Positions 61,737 to 64,000 of a stretch of 64,000 nucleotides of DNA are shown here, piece by piece; within the stretch, counting starts at the first letter, position 1, and every line of letters begins with the position of its first letter. This stretch comes from WTFV01 sp965203525 (GTDB lineage: Bacteria > Acidobacteriota > Vicinamibacteria > Vicinamibacterales > UBA8438). The DNA lies in NCBI GenBank assembly GCA_965203525.1, contig OZ241898.1:3038001-3102000 (forward strand), read 5' to 3'. The translations under genes were made by a program, and so were the position numbers. Under the pieces are notes generated by a model that saw only the letters and a program-made list of their open reading frames with translations, ran no database searches and was not told where the DNA came from.

Positions 61737-64000
61737 TCAAGTCCGGGCCGGCACGAGCCCCAGCGAGCAGATGATGGCCGGTTCCCGCGGTTCGTCGTCT
61801 TCGTGCGCGATGCAGAGGCGGTCTTCGTCGCGGAGCGCCACGACCAGTTCGGCGAGGGTCTCGTCGGAGACGCCGCTGCGCAACTGCCGGTTCAGCGTGT
61901 CGACCGCGGCCTGCCGCAGCGGATGGCGATAGACGTCGTCGATGGCATGCCGCAGCGCCGCGGTGTCGAACAACGTGCCCCGCACGCTGTCGGCGTAGCC
62001 CTTCAGCCGCTCGTAGGTGCGGAAGCGCGCGCCGGAGGGACGGCCGAGCTGGCCGCCGACCTGCTTCTCCTCGCCGGCGACATGCTCGGCGGCCTTGCGG
62101 ACCAGGACGTGGTGGGTCTCGTGCCGCGGCAGGGCCGGCGTGCCGGGCGCGCATTCGGCGGCGCGCAGAATCTCGAACTGGCTCTCGGTGACGCTCCGGC
62201 CGTCGCGGTCCATCCGGACCAGGGCGTCGTACCCCTGCGCGGTGCGCAGGTAGACGAGCGCGCCCGCCGGACGCCCCGGCGCCTCGTGGTGGGCCCGGGA
62301 GGAATAGACCACCGGCGGCAGGTCCGCGATCGTCTTCGCGAGCGCCGGATCCGCCGCGGTCGCGTTCCGCCAGATCTGCCAGGCGTACGAGGCGAGGTCG
62401 ACGTCCGCCTCGTCGCCGCCGTCGAGGATGCCCGCCTTTTCGTGATACAGGTCGAGCACCGCCTGCTGGTCCTCGTCTTCGAAGAACGCCTCGTCGGCCC
62501 CGACCACCTCGGCGTTCTCGCCGAGGCGCGCCCGCACGCGGGCGCGGAGCCGGAGCAGGCGCTCGACCCCCTCGGCCGGCAGGAACGAATAGCACAGCAC
62601 GTCGCGCGCCCGCTGGCCGATGCGGTCCACGCGGCCGGCGCGCTGAATCAGGCCGATGATCGCCCACGGCAGGTCGTAGTTCACCACGATGGCGCAGTCC
62701 TGCAGGTTCTGGCCTTCGCTGAGCACGTCGGTGGCCACCAGCACGCGCAGTTCGTCCTCCGGCGCGGCGCGGTTTTCCCGGCCGTTGCTTCCCGGGCTGA
62801 AACGCCACGCGAGACTCGTGGGGTCTTCGGTGTCCCCCGTGGCCGCCCCCATCCGCGCCACGCCGCGCGACCGGAGCTCCCGTTCCAGATAGCGCACCGT
62901 GTCGGCGAACTGGGTGAAGACCAGGACCTTCCGCTCCGGGTGCCGGTCGACCAGCAGATCCTCCAGCGCGGCGAGCTTGGCGTCGTCCGCCGCCCGCCAC
63001 GCGCCGAACCGGGCGAGGAGATCGAGCAGCGTCGCCGCGTCGGCCGCCAGGTCCCGGCCGAGGGCGGGGTCGAAGTGGTGGGAGGCGAGCCAGCGGAACC
63101 GGTTCGCGTAGTTGTCGCGGAAGCGCGCGTAAACCTGCGCGGCGCGCGCGCGAAAATCCTCCCGGGTCCTTGGCGCGGCGGGCGCCGCCGTATCCGCGTC
63201 CCGGCCCGGGACCGCCGCACGACCGCCCCTGCCCCGGGTCCCGGGCGCCGCCGTATCCGCGTCCCGGCCCGGGACCGCCGCACGACCGCCCCCGCCCCGG
63301 GTCCCGGGCACCGCGGGCGCCGCCTCCTCCGCGGGTTCTCCGGTCTCCTCCCCGTCCGCGTCGAACAGGCCGCCGGCCGCCTCCTCCGCGTCTTCGTCCG
63401 AAAACTGCGCGTCGAGCAGACCCGCGTCCGCCGTCCCGACGGGAAGCGGCAGCCCGTGTTCGAGGGCGTGCAGGAACACGAAGTTCCTCAGCACGTGGCG
63501 TTCGACCGAGAGCAGGAAGGCGTGGCCGCTGCTCTCCAGGCGCTTGAACAGGTTGGTGCGGCAGAAGCCCATCAGGCGCCGGCCGGCGCGCGACAGGTCG
63601 TCCAGCACCCGGGCTTCGGCCGGCGTCGGCGGCGTGCGGGGCGACGCCGCCACGTAGTTGCCGAGGCCGTAGCGCGGAAGCTCCAGACCGTTGACCGCGT
63701 CGACCACGTCGTCGGCGAACAGCCGGGCGTACTGCGCGTCGACGTCGAACCGCAACGTCCGGGGCGTCCGCGTCGGGAAGTACGAGCGCCCGCCGTCTTC
63801 GAACGTCAGGTAGCGGCGGCCGTCGGCCGGGTCGGTGGCGGCGTAGTTCTCCTGCACGAAGCCGCGGGTGCGGCGGACGAGATACAGGCGCATCAGGTCG
63901 CGCCAGTCGTCGGCGTGCTCCGACTTCTCGAAGGCGGCCAGCGACCGCACCGGCGCCTGGTGGCGGCGCATGAACTCGGTCTCGCCCATCTCCCGCAGCA
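61737..64000 (-). CDS. SNF2-family helicase, C-terminal part (runs off the window)
   Basis: The visible ~754 residues contain the LYLVRRTRGFVQENYA transition of SNF2 helicases and the helicase C-terminal motifs KVLVFTQFADTVRYLERELR, ATDVLSEGQNLQDCAIVVNY and QRAGRVDRIGQRARDVLCYS. The Walker A part lies upstream of the window. A Gly/Ala/Pro/Arg-rich linker (encoded at 63180-63305) is made of two 63-bp tandem repeats. Such helicases accompany adenine methyltransferases in DISARM (DrmD-like) and related defence systems. The stop is at 61737, and the gap to vapB is 45 bp. Confidence 0.88.
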   Translation of the reverse strand, partial: LREMGETEFMRRHQAPVRSLAAFEKSEHADDWRDLMRLYLVRRTRGFVQENYAATDPADGRRYLTFEDGGRSYFPTRTPRTLRFDVDAQYARLFADDVVDAVNGLELPRYGLGNYVAASPRTPPTPAEARVLDDLSRAGRRLMGFCRTNLFKRLESSGHAFLLSVERHVLRNFVFLHALEHGLPLPVGTADAGLLDAQFSDEDAEEAAGGLFDADGEETGEPAEEAAPAVPGTRGGGGRAAVPGRDADTAAPGTRGRGGRAAVPGRDADTAAPAAPRTREDFRARAAQVYARFRDNYANRFRWLASHHFDPALGRDLAADAATLLDLLARFGAWRAADDAKLAALEDLLVDRHPERKVLVFTQFADTVRYLERELRSRGVARMGAATGDTEDPTSLAWRFSPGSNGRENRAAPEDELRVLVATDVLSEGQNLQDCAIVVNYDLPWAIIGLIQRAGRVDRIGQRARDVLCYSFLPAEGVERLLRLRARVRARLGENAEVVGADEAFFEDEDQQAVLDLYHEKAGILDGGDEADVDLASYAWQIWRNATAADPALAKTIADLPPVVYSSRAHHEAPGRPAGALVYLRTAQGYDALVRMDRDGRSVTESQFEILRAAECAPGTPALPRHETHHVLVRKAAEHVAGEEKQVGGQLGRPSGARFRTYERLKGYADSVRGTLFDTAALRHAIDDVYRHPLRQAAVDTLNRQLRSGVSDETLAELVVALRDEDRLCIAHEDDEPREPAIICSLGLVPART
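63180..63305 (-). repeat. Two 63-bp in-frame tandem repeats in the helicase linker
   Basis: Units 63180-63242 and 63243-63305 are almost identical and encode 21-residue blocks of the type GRAAVPGRDADTAAPGTRG. The repeats keep the reading frame and extend a flexible linker between helicase segments. Confidence 0.85.

Overview
The window is a very GC-rich bacterial chromosome segment. Its housekeeping genes (cysS, ribF, mazG, comEC, yraN, hflKC, tRNA-Cys, tRNA-Gly) sit beside a DUF1501/DUF1553 cytochrome-type pair, a YVTN beta-propeller, a diheme protein, a Rieske protein and a decayed DUF1080 gene. That mix is typical of Acidobacteriota (Vicinamibacteria-like) and related environmental lineages. 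The assignment is inference from gene content only.

Layout. 1-3.6 kb: three tandem MNT-HEPN fusion genes, each preceded by a copied 3' end of the neighbouring Rieske gene. 3.6-5.9 kb: a diheme cytochrome gene, also with echoed 3' ends, and a YVTN protein. 6.1-8.1 kb: hflK-hflC. 8.1-14.6 kb: an oxidoreductase, a DUF418 protein, a MntA/HepT-like pair with a lost catalytic His, a DUF4143 ATPase abutting a frameshifted DUF1080 remnant, and an epoxide-hydrolase-like protein. 14.7-19.5 kb: DUF1501 and DUF1553 proteins.

19.7-37.0 kb is a ribosomal-peptide cluster built from two divergent operons. The minus operon encodes TolC, HlyD-type adaptor, C39-peptidase ABC transporter, second NHLM ABC transporter, a LIV-type periplasmic binding lipoprotein and an HExxH protein. 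The plus operon encodes an NHLP-leader precursor with a 16-residue two-Cys core, a LanM synthetase, an unrecognised 379-aa protein, a type 1 isopentenyl-diphosphate isomerase, a second Gly-Gly leader peptide with no cysteine, and a membrane HELGH protein. The isomerase, the unknown protein, the Cys-free peptide and the two extra metalloprotease-like proteins make this an unusual lanthipeptide-like system and the best candidate for new biology in the window.

37.3-48.1 kb is mostly housekeeping, with a coiled-coil protein made of near-identical 120-bp DNA repeats. 48.1-64 kb is a mobile/defence region: a HEPN protein flanked by gene remnants, the DUF5131-TcmP pair, a short DprA-like protein, an orphan MNT, an IS66-type element, a frameshifted small gene, a DUF2806 gene split by an IS630 element with a clean TA duplication, and a helicase-VapBC-adenine methyltransferase operon whose specificity half has visibly lower GC than its catalytic half. 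A recurring signature of the whole window is short tandem duplication, in gene 3' ends, intergenic regions and protein linkers.
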